Below are positions 8,041 to 17,118 of a stretch of 64,000 nucleotides of DNA, in pieces. How positions within the stretch are numbered: the stretch's first letter is position 1; each line of letters begins with the position of its first letter. Origin of the DNA: UBA4735 sp035935465. Its GTDB lineage: Bacteria > Chloroflexota > Limnocylindria > P2-11E. Made by a program: the position numbers and the translations under genes. The DNA lies in NCBI GenBank assembly GCA_035935465.1, contig DASYXA010000089.1, positions 1 to 64,000 on the forward strand, in the 5' to 3' direction. The notes under the pieces were generated by a model that was not told the origin of the DNA, searched no databases, and saw only the letters and a program-made list of their open reading frames with translations.

Positions 8041-9413
8041 GGCTTCGCCAGCAGCACGAAGGTCGGGCCTTCGGCTCTGACCGTCCAGCCATCCTCGCGC
8101 AGCGCGACCGCCAGCGGCTTCGCCGGCATCAGCAGCACCTCGCGCACGTCGTATTTCGCGAGCACGGCCTTCCAGCTCGGCCGGAGCTCCACGGCGTCGC
8201 GGTAGTCGCGCAGGACGACCGGGTAGAACGGGAAGAGCCGGCCATCGACGAACACCTTGCGCTCGGGAACGCGGTAGATGAGGTAGCCGCCCCAGTCGTA
8301 CTCGTTGAGCAGCGTGCCGGTTCCCGTCTTCAACGCCGCGACCGCACCCACCGGATACGCGTGCTCGTCCGGCGAGGTCGGCGCGCCGATCGCGCTCGCG
8401 AGCGCGCCCGCGAGGAGCAGGAGCGCCAGCGCCGTGGCCGCGGCCGGAGGCATCGGTCGAAGCGGGGTCGCGCGCGGCCGCAGCCGCGCGTGCAGGCGCG
8501 CGGCGCCGGTGGCGAGGAACGGTGTCGCGGCGAACACGAAGAACGCGAGCTGGCGCTGCGCGGAGAGCGCGAGCCAGAGCAGCGGGACGAGGAGGATCGC
8601 GTCGAGCAGGCCGCCGCCGTCGAGGAGCGCGACGCCGATCGTCGCGAGCACGAACGCCGCGAAGATGAAGCCGGACGGCTCGAGGACATCCGGCGGCGCC
8701 TCCTCGCTGATGAAGCGGGGCGGCGCGAACGCGTGGCCCGCGGCACCGGCGGCGCCGAACGTCTCCGGATCGATGAACGAGAGCCCGATGCTCGCCGCGA
8801 GCGTGAGGGCGAGCGGCCGTGCGTCCGGTCGCCGCAGGAGGACCGCCTCGACCAGGAACGCGAGCACGAGCGCGATGCCGATGAGGTAGCCGCCATGGAG
8901 GTTCGCCCACAGCAGGATGAGCGGCGGAATGAACACGAGCGCGCGGCGCGAACCGGCGCGCGCGCTGTAGAGGAGGTCGAGGACGACCGGGAACAGCATG
9001 AACGTGAAGATGGCCGGACGATCGGTCCAGCGCGTCTTCGAGAAGACCAGCGCCCACACGACGACGAGCAGCGCCGCGACGAGCGGCGCGCCGCCCCGCC
9101 GCGACAGCCGGGCGAGGAAGAACGCTCCGACGCCCACGAGGAGCGCACGGAAGATCGCGAGACCGGCCCAGCTCCCGGCGTTGAACACGACGGTCAGGAC
9201 GACCTCGCCGAGCCACTCGCCGACGCTGTACGGCTGGCCGCTCACCGTCGAGCTGAAGATGTCGGTCCGCAGGATCTCGCGGTGGTCGAGCATCCACTGC
9301 CCGCTCGCGAGATGCCAATACGTGTCCGGGTCACCGGTCGGAAAGCCGACCGCGAGCGTGAAGCCCGCGGCCGCGAGCCCGATCGGCATCGCGTTGCGCG
9401 ACAGCCAGCTCAT
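8037..9413 (-). CDS. Polytopic membrane protein with NEYDWGG motif (paralog B)
   Basis: A 458-residue membrane protein starting at the ATG that overlaps the stop of the GT-C gene (ATGA). It begins MSWLSRNAMPIG and has about nine helices. The motifs are GDPDTYWHLASGQWMLD, PPLILLWANLHGGYLIG and LLNEYDWGGYLIYRVPE, followed by VFVDGRLFPFYP. It is the tandem duplicate of paralog A, which it overlaps at its 3-prime end. Conservation of the last soluble motif in both copies argues that it is the working site. A role in surface glycan assembly is inferred from context only. Confidence 0.75.
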   Translation of the reverse strand: MSWLSRNAMPIGLAAAGFTLAVGFPTGDPDTYWHLASGQWMLDHREILRTDIFSSTVSGQPYSVGEWLGEVVLTVVFNAGSWAGLAIFRALLVGVGAFFLARLSRRGGAPLVAALLVVVWALVFSKTRWTDRPAIFTFMLFPVVLDLLYSARAGSRRALVFIPPLILLWANLHGGYLIGIALVLAFLVEAVLLRRPDARPLALTLAASIGLSFIDPETFGAAGAAGHAFAPPRFISEEAPPDVLEPSGFIFAAFVLATIGVALLDGGGLLDAILLVPLLWLALSAQRQLAFFVFAATPFLATGAARLHARLRPRATPLRPMPPAAATALALLLLAGALASAIGAPTSPDEHAYPVGAVAALKTGTGTLLNEYDWGGYLIYRVPERKVFVDGRLFPFYPVVLRDYRDAVELRPSWKAVLAKYDVREVLLMPAKPLAVALREDGWTVRAEGPTFVLLAKP

Positions 9414-10873
9414 CGCCGCAGACAGTCGATCATCGCGCTCGGGGGCAGGCGGACCGTGAACATCCGGATGCCACCCACTGCTGCGGCGGGCCGCGAGGTC
9501 TCGTACAACGGCGTGTAGATCGAGAAATGGACCGGCTCGAGGACGAGCGTGCCCGCGCCGTACGCCAGCACCGTGCACGATCCGCCGGCGTCGGACGGCG
9601 TGACGATCACCGGCCGGTCGGCGATCCACCGCCATGCGGCCGCGTCGATCGCGGCGAACGGACCCGCGGGGATGCTCGCCAGCGCGGCGACGCGATCGCG
9701 GTACGGGGGGTTGAACGACGCATCCCACTGCGCGAGCGCGAAGACCGAGACGATGAGCGCCGCGGTCAGGCCGCCGATGGCGGCCACGCGGCTCCGCTCG
9801 ACGGTCCCCAGGAGCTCGGTGGTCCCGACGACCCCGAGGGCGACGCCGAAGGGCAGGAACGCGGCGAGCGAATGGAAATACGAGCCGCGGGTCGAGTGCA
9901 GCGTGAAGACGAGGCTCTCGGCGAGGTACACGAGGACGAGCAGGCCGGCGAAGACGCCTACGCCGGCGCGATCGCGGCGCGTCCACAGCGCACGCGCCAG
10001 ACCGGGCACGAGCAGCAGCCCGAACGCGAAGGCGAACGTCACCAGGTTGGTGACGAGCGCCGCGGGCCTCGACGCGAGCAGCTGATCGACCGACGGCGCG
10101 ACCGGCGCCCGCACGGCGAAGAAGTCCTCGTAGCGCACGAGGAGCGCGGAGCGCGCGAACAGGTCCGGCGACGATCCGAGGGCGAGATCGCGAGCGAGCC
10201 AGCCGAGGCCGATCAGGAGCGCGATCCCCGACGCGATGAGCCCCGCGCGCCGCGAGGCCGGCGAACGGAGGAGCGCGAGGAGCGCGAGCCCGAACAGCGC
10301 GCCCTCCGCGCGCGCGAGGAACAGCAGCCCGACGGCGAGACCGGCGCCGATCCCGGCGCGGACGTCGCCGGCAGCCGCGCGGCGGTACGTGAGGAAGAAC
10401 ACCGTCCCGATGACGGCCGCGGGAGCGAACGCATCCAGGCTCACCCATCCCGGCGCGAACGCACCACCGAGGCCGGCGAGCGCGGCCGCGACGAGCGCGC
10501 CGTTCGCCGACGCGCCGAGCGAGCGCGCCGCCCGGTAGGCGACGACGGGGATCGCGCAGGCGATGAGGATCTCGACGGCCTGCGCGCCGTGGAACGCGTC
10601 GAGGAACGGGAGCCCCTTGATGCCGACGGCCTGCAGCACGGTGGCGAGCGGCATCCAGAACCGATGGCTCGGCACCGGAAGCGTCCCGGTCGCCTCGATG
10701 AAGTTCCAGATGAAGTCGGCGGTCAGGCCCTGGCCACCTGCGAGGCGCTTGGCGACGTCGGCGTAGTAGTAGGCGTCCGTGTAGCCGGGCTGGAAGACGA
10801 CGAACGCGGCGGACAGAACGCGGAATACCAGGAGCGCTCCGACGAGCAGGACGAGCCGGCGAGCGGCGCTCAA
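9410..10873 (-). CDS. GT-C-type membrane glycosyltransferase (PMT/ArnT-like)
   Basis: A 487-residue polytopic protein with a TTG start ten bases after the flippase-like gene. The first loop after helix 1 has GYTDAYYYADVAKRLAGGQG; this acidic D-x-YY pattern is typical of PMT/ArnT-type GT-C enzymes that take sugars from polyprenyl phosphate on the outer face of the membrane. About ten further hydrophobic segments follow, with a soluble C-terminal tail. The donor and acceptor cannot be read from the sequence. It forms one translationally coupled run with paralogs B and A. Confidence 0.72.
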   Translation of the reverse strand: MSAARRLVLLVGALLVFRVLSAAFVVFQPGYTDAYYYADVAKRLAGGQGLTADFIWNFIEATGTLPVPSHRFWMPLATVLQAVGIKGLPFLDAFHGAQAVEILIACAIPVVAYRAARSLGASANGALVAAALAGLGGAFAPGWVSLDAFAPAAVIGTVFFLTYRRAAAGDVRAGIGAGLAVGLLFLARAEGALFGLALLALLRSPASRRAGLIASGIALLIGLGWLARDLALGSSPDLFARSALLVRYEDFFAVRAPVAPSVDQLLASRPAALVTNLVTFAFAFGLLLVPGLARALWTRRDRAGVGVFAGLLVLVYLAESLVFTLHSTRGSYFHSLAAFLPFGVALGVVGTTELLGTVERSRVAAIGGLTAALIVSVFALAQWDASFNPPYRDRVAALASIPAGPFAAIDAAAWRWIADRPVIVTPSDAGGSCTVLAYGAGTLVLEPVHFSIYTPLYETSRPAAAVGGIRMFTVRLPPSAMIDCLRR

Positions 10874-10883
10874 CCTCGCGAGT

Positions 10884-11915
10884 CTACGAGCGGAGCGACT
10901 CCTGCCGGCGATGGCGCGCGTACAGGGCGCCGCCGATGACGATGACCGAGAAGACGCTCACCAGGCGGTCCAGCACCGCGACCGCGATGGCGTCGTGCGT
11001 CGCGAGCCCGAAGCCCGTGGTGAGCACGTACACCACGGCAAGCTCGACGAACCCGAAGCCCGCCGGCGTGAGCGGGACGGTCGTAAGGAGCGACGACGCG
11101 ACCGCGACGAAGATCACGCCGGAGATCGGAAGCTCGAGCCGGAGCGCGGCGAGGACGAACGCGAGCCGCGCGGCCTCCGCGAGCCAGATGACGACGGTCT
11201 CGGGACCCGCCTCCGGGAGGGCGCGGAACGAGTGGAGCACCCCCTCGCGGAACAGGCGGCCGATCCGCCGCACCTCGCCCGGGAAGAAGCGCGCCACGCG
11301 CGGCGCGACGTAGTACACGGCGACGAACGCGACGACGATGAGGGCAGCGAGGACCGCGGCCGAGAGGTAGACGAGCCGGAGATCCGGGAGCACGGTGCGG
11401 CCGAACGCGATGTACCCGCCCACGAGGAGCAGCGCGAAGACGACGAAGATGTCGAGAAGCCGCTCCGCGACGACCACGCCGACGGTGCGCGACAGCGAGA
11501 CGTTGAACCGCTGCTTCACCAGGTAGCTGCGATAGAGATCCCCGAGCTTCGCGGGCGCGAGGCAGTTCACGAACCAGCCGAGCAGCAGGATCTCGAGCAG
11601 ATCGCGGCCGCGGAGCATGAGCCCGCCCTCGCGCAGCAGCCGCGCCCATCGGCGCGCACGCACGGGGAACGTGGCGTAGTAGACGACCAGCGCCCCCAGC
11701 ACCAGGAGCGGGTTCGAGCCGCGGATGGTGGCGAGCGCGGTCCCCCAGTCGACGTTGCGCGCGACGATCAACAGGAGGACGAGCGGGACGAGGATCGAGA
11801 GCGCCTCGCGCCAGCCGAACAGCCGGCGCCCGATCGCGCGCTCGTCGGCCAGGCCCGCTTCCTCGGCGAGCCGCTCGATCGACGGGTCTTCGACGTGCGT
11901 CGGGAGCCGCGTCAG
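10884..11915 (-). CDS. Flippase-like / lysylphosphatidylglycerol synthase-type membrane protein
   Basis: A protein of about 343 residues of the UPF0104/AglD flippase-like family, with eight or so membrane helices. Family features seen are FPVRARRWARLLR, the LLLGWFVNCLAPAKLGDLYR block and VPLTPAGFGFVELAVV near the C-terminus. The start chosen is CTG at 11915, which overlaps the PHP stop as CTGA with GGGAG and AGGA sites just upstream. The standard alternative is GTG at 11945, giving a 34-base overlap. Members of this family are thought to move or modify lipid-linked molecules; in this glycan cluster a polyprenyl-linked substrate is plausible. Confidence 0.8.
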   Translation of the reverse strand: MTRLPTHVEDPSIERLAEEAGLADERAIGRRLFGWREALSILVPLVLLLIVARNVDWGTALATIRGSNPLLVLGALVVYYATFPVRARRWARLLREGGLMLRGRDLLEILLLGWFVNCLAPAKLGDLYRSYLVKQRFNVSLSRTVGVVVAERLLDIFVVFALLLVGGYIAFGRTVLPDLRLVYLSAAVLAALIVVAFVAVYYVAPRVARFFPGEVRRIGRLFREGVLHSFRALPEAGPETVVIWLAEAARLAFVLAALRLELPISGVIFVAVASSLLTTVPLTPAGFGFVELAVVYVLTTGFGLATHDAIAVAVLDRLVSVFSVIVIGGALYARHRRQESLRS

Positions 11916-12601
11916 GAGGTCCTGCTCCCGCGCCGGCCGAGCCACTTCCGGAACGTGTCGTACCGCGTGTAGAAATGGATGGAGGGCCCGGCGAGGCGGC
12001 CGGTCACTTCGCCGTTCTTGAGCGAGGCGATGAAGTCGGCCGGTCCCGTGAAGTCCGGGATCTCGACGTACGCGCGGCCGATCTCCCACGGCCGATGCGC
12101 GTCGCTCCCGACCGCGCCGGGGATCCCGTGGAGCACGGAGAACGCGAGCGCGCGGCGGTTGTCGTTCGCGATCGCCTCGCGCGCGTTGAACACCTCGATC
12201 GCATCGATCGTCGGCCAGACGCGCTCGAGGGCCTCGCGCTTGATCCGGTAGAGCCGGTTGTGGCTGTACGGGTGCGGGATCGAGACGAGGCCGCCCTGCT
12301 CGTGGATGCGCGCGATCGTCTCCTCGGCGGAGAGGCCCCGCGGGACCGCCTGCTCGAGGAACAGCCCGATGATCTCGCCGTCGCGCGACGAGACCTCTTC
12401 GCCGATCACGACCCGGAAGCCGTCGGCCTGCTCGCGGAGCCGGAGCGCGCCCTCGATCGTGTTGTGGTCGGTCGCGCACACGACGTCGAGGCCGGCGGCC
12501 TTGATCGCGATCGCCTGCACCGAGATCGGCGTGCGGCTGTCCGGCGAGTACTCGCAGTGCGTGTGCATGTCGAGCTTGATCTGCTTCGGGGCGTCGGTCA
12601 G
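11912..12601 (-). CDS. PHP-domain metal-dependent phosphoesterase, CTG start
   Basis: A 229-residue PHP-family hydrolase. Metal-binding motifs are DMHTHCEYSPDS at residues 10-21, CATDHNTIEG, IPHPYSHN and GAVGSDAHRPWEIG. The family strand IKLD must precede the first HxH, yet there is no ATG, GTG or TTG in frame before it in the overlap region. The CTG at 12601-12599 overlaps the upstream TGA as CTGA, behind an AAGGGAGAG ribosome site. The next ATG (12568) would remove the first strand. Relatives act on phosphoesters or sugar phosphates. The setting between a GT4 enzyme and a flippase-like protein suggests a part in glycan metabolism. Confidence 0.82.
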   Translation of the reverse strand: MTDAPKQIKLDMHTHCEYSPDSRTPISVQAIAIKAAGLDVVCATDHNTIEGALRLREQADGFRVVIGEEVSSRDGEIIGLFLEQAVPRGLSAEETIARIHEQGGLVSIPHPYSHNRLYRIKREALERVWPTIDAIEVFNAREAIANDNRRALAFSVLHGIPGAVGSDAHRPWEIGRAYVEIPDFTGPADFIASLKNGEVTGRLAGPSIHFYTRYDTFRKWLGRRGSRTS

Positions 12602-13695
12602 CTCGCTCTCCCTTCGGCGCGCGCGTGGTCGAGGCTTGCGCGGATCCGGGACTCGAATCGTGACACATCGAACCGGCGGGCGGAGCGACGCAGATCCTGC
12701 GGGTCGAAGCCGGCCTGCTCCACTCGGCGGACGGCCGCGGCGAAGAGCTCCGGGTCCGGCGTCGCGACGAGCGCACCGTCGGCGCCATCGCGGACGATGT
12801 CGGTCGCGCCGCCGAGACCGAGCGCGACGACGGGCGCGCCCGAAGCGAGCGCCTCCGCGCACACGATCCCGAAGTCGTCCTCGGCCGGGAAGATGAACCC
12901 GCGCGCGGCGCCGAGCAGCTCCTTCACGGTCGCGTCGTCGACGCGGCCGGTGAACGTCACGTTGTCCCGGGCAAGCCGCTCGAGCGACGAGCGCTCGCGT
13001 CCCTCGCCGACGACGATGAGCCGCATCCCGACCTCGTTGAACGCCTGCACCGCGACGTCGACGCGCTTGTACGCCGAGAGCCGCGAGACGATCACCCAGA
13101 AGTCGCCGCGCTCGCGCGCGGGCCTGAAGGCGTCGACGTCGACCGGCGGATGGATGACCTCGCTGTCGCGTCCGTAGTAGCGCTTGATCCGCGCGCGGAC
13201 GACGTCGGAGTTCGCGATCCAGTGATCGACCCGCTGCGCACCGCGCAGATCGGCGTCGCGCAGGCCTGGGAGCAGCGACCGGATCGTCCCGCGGAGCGCG
13301 CCGGGCACCTCCTCGGCGAGGTACTCCTCGCTCCAATCCCAGAGGTAGCGCGTCGGTGAGTGGCAGTACGCGACGTGGATCGTGTCCTCCGGCAGGGCGA
13401 GGCACTTGATGAACGCGCTCGTCGACGACAGCAGCAGCCCGGTCCCGCTCGCGACGCGCAGGCCGGCGGCGGCGCGCGGGTACAGCGGGAGGAGCGCGCG
13501 ATGGAGACCACCACCGAGCGGGATGCTCTGCAGGAACGAGGTCCGCAGCTCGTATCCCGGCAGCGGCCCGTACGCGCGCCTGTCGTGGAAGAACGTGTAG
13601 ACCGGCGCGTCCGGATGCATGCGGTGGAACACCTCGACGACGCGCTCCGCGCCGCCGTGCTGCGAGAAGTACTCGTGGGCGAGCGCGACCGTCAT
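12598..13695 (-). CDS. GT4-family glycosyltransferase
   Basis: A 365-residue GT-B-fold enzyme. The N-terminal half begins MTVALAHEYFSQHGGAERVV, typical of GT4 transferases. The C-terminal half carries VSRLSAYKRVDVAVQAF, then VGEGRERSSLERLA and the nucleotide-sugar site FPAEDDFGIVCAEALASGAP with the E-x7-E spacing. It probably transfers a hexose from a nucleotide sugar to a lipid-linked glycan at the cytosolic face. The ATG start overlaps the stop of the WecG-like gene (ATGA), and its own stop overlaps the CTG start of the PHP gene. Confidence 0.88.
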   Translation of the reverse strand: MTVALAHEYFSQHGGAERVVEVFHRMHPDAPVYTFFHDRRAYGPLPGYELRTSFLQSIPLGGGLHRALLPLYPRAAAGLRVASGTGLLLSSTSAFIKCLALPEDTIHVAYCHSPTRYLWDWSEEYLAEEVPGALRGTIRSLLPGLRDADLRGAQRVDHWIANSDVVRARIKRYYGRDSEVIHPPVDVDAFRPARERGDFWVIVSRLSAYKRVDVAVQAFNEVGMRLIVVGEGRERSSLERLARDNVTFTGRVDDATVKELLGAARGFIFPAEDDFGIVCAEALASGAPVVALGLGGATDIVRDGADGALVATPDPELFAAAVRRVEQAGFDPQDLRRSARRFDVSRFESRIRASLDHARAEGRAS

Positions 13696-14423
13696 GCCCC
13701 GCGCAGCCGCTGCAGCAGGACGAGGAGCACGAACATCGGGAGGACGCGCTGCCGGCGCCAGCGCCGCGGCTCGCGGATGAGCCGCCAGAGCCACTCGAGC
13801 CCGATCGCGTGGACGACGCCGGGCGGCGCCTTCGCGGCGCCGGCGAGATAGTCGAGGCTGCCACCGACGCCGACCGCGATGCGCACGCTTGGGAGGCGCT
13901 CGAGGCCGCGCGCGATCCACCGCTCCTGCCTGGGCATCCCGAATGCGACCAGCAGGATGTCGGGCGCCGCGGCTGCGACGCGCGGCAGGACGTCCGCGTC
14001 GTCGTCCGCCGAGCCCCCGTACGTTCCGGCGATGCGCAGCGCCGGATGGCGGCCGCGCAGCGTCGTGGCGGCGCGCTCGGCGACGCCGGGCGCGGCGCCG
14101 AGCAGGAACACCGAGAGGCCGCGCTCGGTCGCGACCGCCGCGAGGCGGTCGACCAGCAGCCGGCCCGGGGCGCGGCCGGGGAGCGGATCGCGCAGCAGCC
14201 GGGCCGCCACGACCGCGCCGGTGCCGTCCGGCACGACGAGGTCGGCGCGCCGGGCGATGGCCGCGAGCTCGGGATCCGCTCGGCAGAGCATCACGAACTC
14301 GGGATTCGCGGTGACGATGAAGACCCGCTCGCCACGGTCGAGGCAGGCCTCGATCCGGGCCACGGCGTCGACGAGCGCGACCCGATCGAAGCCGACGCCG
14401 AGGATGTCGACGCGGCGGTCCAT
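13692..14423 (-). CDS. WecG/TagA/CpsF-family glycosyltransferase
   Basis: A 243-residue GT26 enzyme. Motifs in order are VFIVTANPEFVML, VVPDGTGAVVAARLL, LVAFGMPRQERWI, the GVGGSLDYLAGAAKAPP block and GLEWLWRLIREPRRW. Family members add N-acetylmannosaminyl or related residues to undecaprenyl-diphosphate-GlcNAc on the cytosolic side, the second committed step of teichoic-acid-like or ECA-like polymers. A wecA-like gene at 34.8-35.9 kb could supply the substrate. It lies 12 bases downstream of mreB, linking wall shape and surface polymer synthesis in one run. Confidence 0.9.
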   Translation of the reverse strand: MDRRVDILGVGFDRVALVDAVARIEACLDRGERVFIVTANPEFVMLCRADPELAAIARRADLVVPDGTGAVVAARLLRDPLPGRAPGRLLVDRLAAVATERGLSVFLLGAAPGVAERAATTLRGRHPALRIAGTYGGSADDDADVLPRVAAAAPDILLVAFGMPRQERWIARGLERLPSVRIAVGVGGSLDYLAGAAKAPPGVVHAIGLEWLWRLIREPRRWRRQRVLPMFVLLVLLQRLRGA

Positions 14424-14435
14424 CTGAGGTAGGCC

Positions 14436-15455
14436 CTAGTGGACCGGGACGAGGCTCTTCTTGAAGAAGTCGAAGTGCTCCAGGGCGAGTCCCGTGCCCT
14501 TGGCGACGCAGTACAGCGGGTTGTCCGCGGCGTAGCACGCGACGCCGGTCACCTGCGTCAGGAGCTTGTCCATGTTGCGCAGCAGGGCGCCACCGCCGGA
14601 GAGGACCATGCCCTTGTCGATGATGTCGGAAGCGAGCTCCGGCGGCGTCTCCTCGAGCACGTTCTTCACCGACGACACGATCTGCTGGAGCACCGGCTCC
14701 ATGGCCTCGGTGATCTCGTTGCTCCCGATGGTGATCGTCCGGGGCAGGCCGGCGATGAGATCGCGGCCGCGGACCTCCATGCTGAGCTCGGGGTCCATCG
14801 GCAGCGCGGAGCCGATCTGGATCTTCACGTCCTCGGCGGTGCGCTCGCCGATCATGAGGTTGTACCGCTTGCGCACGAAGTTCGCGATCGCTTCGTCGAG
14901 CCGGTTGCCGGCGGCGCGCACGCTCTTGCTGACGACGATGCCGCCGAGCGAGATGACCGCGATCTCGGCGGTGCCGCCGCCGATGTCGATGATCATGTTG
15001 CCGCTCGGCCCCGAGATCGGCAGGTTCGCGCCGATCGCCGCCGCGAGGGGCTCTTCGATGAGATAGGCCTCGCGCGCGCCGGCGCGCAACGCCGCGTCCT
15101 TCACCGCGCGCCGCTCGACGCTCGTGACGCCGGACGGGACGCAGATCATGAGCTCGGGATGGAACACGCGGATCCGCCCGCTCACCTTGTTGATGAAGTA
15201 CTCGAGCATCCGCTCGGTGATGACGTAATCGGCGATCACGCCGTCGCGCATCGGGCGAAGCGCCGTGATGCTGCCGGGGGTCCGGCCGAGCATCATCCGA
15301 GCCTCTTCGCCGACGGCGACGATGCGCGGGCGATTGCCGTTGTCGTCGTGCGCGATCGCCACGACGGACGGCTCCGTGAGCACGATCCCCTTGCCGCGGA
15401 CGTACACGATGACGTTGGCGGTCCCGAGGTCGATGCCGATCTGGCGAGCGAACAA
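14436..15455 (-). CDS. mreB: Rod-shape actin MreB
   Basis: A 339-residue actin homologue of the MreB/Mbl family that organises peptidoglycan synthesis under the membrane. Phosphate-binding and nucleotide motifs are IGIDLGTANVIVYV at the N-terminus, IIDIGGGTAEIAVISLGG around residue 160 and GMVLSGGGALLRNMD around residue 285. The length is normal. The start is TTG at 15455 behind an AAAGGGA ribosome site. It opens the long minus-strand envelope run, and no mreC or mreD is beside it, which is unusual. Confidence 0.95.
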   Translation of the reverse strand: MFARQIGIDLGTANVIVYVRGKGIVLTEPSVVAIAHDDNGNRPRIVAVGEEARMMLGRTPGSITALRPMRDGVIADYVITERMLEYFINKVSGRIRVFHPELMICVPSGVTSVERRAVKDAALRAGAREAYLIEEPLAAAIGANLPISGPSGNMIIDIGGGTAEIAVISLGGIVVSKSVRAAGNRLDEAIANFVRKRYNLMIGERTAEDVKIQIGSALPMDPELSMEVRGRDLIAGLPRTITIGSNEITEAMEPVLQQIVSSVKNVLEETPPELASDIIDKGMVLSGGGALLRNMDKLLTQVTGVACYAADNPLYCVAKGTGLALEHFDFFKKSLVPVH

Positions 15456-15525
15456 GCGTTATCCCTTTCACGTCCGGAACGAGGTGCGGGAACGTCAGTC
15501 TACGCGGGGTCCGGGGCGCAGCGGG

Positions 15526-16698
15526 CTACGCCGGCGCCTGCCCGGTGCCATTCGGTCCGCTCGAGGCGGACACGCGACCGCCAAGCATGACCGCCGCCGC
15601 GAGCAGCAGCAGCGCGAGCTGCGGCGCGGTCGTCTGCCACGTCGGATACACACCGAAGAACGTGCTCTCGGGGATCGGACCCGGGGTCACCGGTACGACG
15701 CCGGCGACCTGGAGCGCGTGGATCCCGGTCCCGATGAATTTGAACGCGAGGTAGTAGACGAGCGTTCCGGCGACCAGGAAGAACGGCCGGATCGGCAAGC
15801 GCAGCCCGAACACGAGCATCGCGACACCGATGAGGGTCAGGCCGCCGGCACCGAGGGCCAGTCCGAGCGCGAGGTCGCCCAACGAGATCGAGGGCGCGAT
15901 GCCGAGATAGAAGAGCACCGTCTCGGCTCCTTCGCGGAAGACGGCGAGGAACGAGATCAGCGCGAGTGACACCAGGCTGTTCCGCGCGAGCGCGGACGAG
16001 CTCTTGTCGCGGATGTAGCGCTGCCACGCGCCCAGGCTGGATTTCGAGTGAAGCCAATAGCTCATGTACAGGAGCATCACCGCGGCGAAGAGCCCGACGA
16101 CCCCTTCGACCACCTCGCGGTTCGTGCCGCCGGTCTGCGCGAATACCAGATTGACGACCACCGCGACGACGACGCTGAGCCCGACACCCGCGGCGCCGCC
16201 GGCCCACACCCAGATCGCCTTGGCGGCGTTGCCGGTCTTGGCGAGGAACGCCAGCAGCGCCGCCACGACGAGCAGCGCCTCGAGCCCCTCGCGGAGCAGG
16301 ATGACCGCGGCATCGAACACGCCGTAGCTGGTCGCGTCGAGGAATGGCGCGAGCTCGGCCTTCATCCGCTCGATGACCCCGCGCGCCTTCGCCGGATCCG
16401 GCGGTGCGCCGGTCAGGAGCGCGGTCGCGAGGGCCATGTCGTTCTCGACGTCCACATAGGCCTGCGGCGAGCGTGTCTTCACCAGGCCTTCGACATCGAC
16501 CCAGTCGTGCTGGAACGCCTTGACCGCCGCCGCGGCGGCAGGCAGGTCATTCGCCGCGAGCCGTTCCAGAGCCCGGTCCAGATGGGCCACCGCGTCGCGC
16601 ATCGTCGGCGTCGTGTCGGCGGCGGCCGGCCGGGCGAGCGGCCCCCCGAGCACGGCGACGAGCGCCGCGGCGCCGAAGACGATCCGGGCGGCGGTCAC
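15526..16698 (-). CDS. FTR1-family iron permease with extracytoplasmic N-terminal domain
   Basis: A 390-residue protein with a signal peptide (cleavage after about residue 27), a helical extracytoplasmic domain of about 75 residues and then seven membrane helices. The FTR1 iron-site motifs are both present: LREGLEAL near residue 115 and FREGAETV near residue 235. Such permeases import ferric or ferrous iron (EfeU/FTR1). The N-terminal helical domain is homologous to the whole body of the adjacent lipoprotein. The start is GTG overlapping the lipoprotein stop. Two IdeR-type boxes upstream of the pair predict iron repression. Confidence 0.9.
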   Translation of the reverse strand: MTAARIVFGAAALVAVLGGPLARPAAADTTPTMRDAVAHLDRALERLAANDLPAAAAAVKAFQHDWVDVEGLVKTRSPQAYVDVENDMALATALLTGAPPDPAKARGVIERMKAELAPFLDATSYGVFDAAVILLREGLEALLVVAALLAFLAKTGNAAKAIWVWAGGAAGVGLSVVVAVVVNLVFAQTGGTNREVVEGVVGLFAAVMLLYMSYWLHSKSSLGAWQRYIRDKSSSALARNSLVSLALISFLAVFREGAETVLFYLGIAPSISLGDLALGLALGAGGLTLIGVAMLVFGLRLPIRPFFLVAGTLVYYLAFKFIGTGIHALQVAGVVPVTPGPIPESTFFGVYPTWQTTAPQLALLLLAAAVMLGGRVSASSGPNGTGQAPA

Positions 16699-17093
16699 TT
16701 CAGGGTCGCGACGACGTCATCGACGACGGAGTCGAGCTGCTCGAGCGCGTCGATCGCCTTCTTCGGGTCGGGCGTCGCGGGCACGGTCAGCACCGCCTGC
16801 ACGTCGGTGATGCCGCTCTCGATCTTGGCGTACCCGTCCTTGGTCTTCGCCTTGACGCCGTCCTCGATCGCGGCCCAGCCGGCCTGGAAGCGCTGGAACG
16901 CGGCCTGCGCGCCCGGAATGTCGTTCGCTTTGAGCCGCGCCACCGCGTCATCGAGCTCCCTGGTCAGGGCCGTCAGCGCCGCCGGGCCGGTCGTGGCCGA
17001 CCCGCCGACCGACGCGCCACCGCCGCAGGCCGCAAGGAGCAGCATCGCGACCAGGACGAGGGCCGAGATGCGCGTCAGAGCGGAGCGGTCCAT
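16695..17093 (-). CDS. Iron-uptake-associated helical lipoprotein
   Basis: A 132-residue lipoprotein with signal ISALVLVAMLLLAAC (lipid-modified Cys about residue 23). Its mature part repeats the pattern of the FTR1 N-terminal domain: DDAVARLKANDIPGAQAAFQ here against DRALERLAANDLPAAAAAVK there, then a shared FQ-x2-W. The two genes therefore carry a duplicated domain, one copy free and lipid-anchored and one fused to the permease. By analogy with EfeO-type helical partners it may hold or deliver iron outside the membrane; that is inference. A GGGAGAA ribosome site precedes the ATG. Confidence 0.8.
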   Translation of the reverse strand: MDRSALTRISALVLVAMLLLAACGGGASVGGSATTGPAALTALTRELDDAVARLKANDIPGAQAAFQRFQAGWAAIEDGVKAKTKDGYAKIESGITDVQAVLTVPATPDPKKAIDALEQLDSVVDDVVATLK

Positions 17094-17118
17094 AGTTCTC
17101 CCGAGCGCGGAGCGTCAC

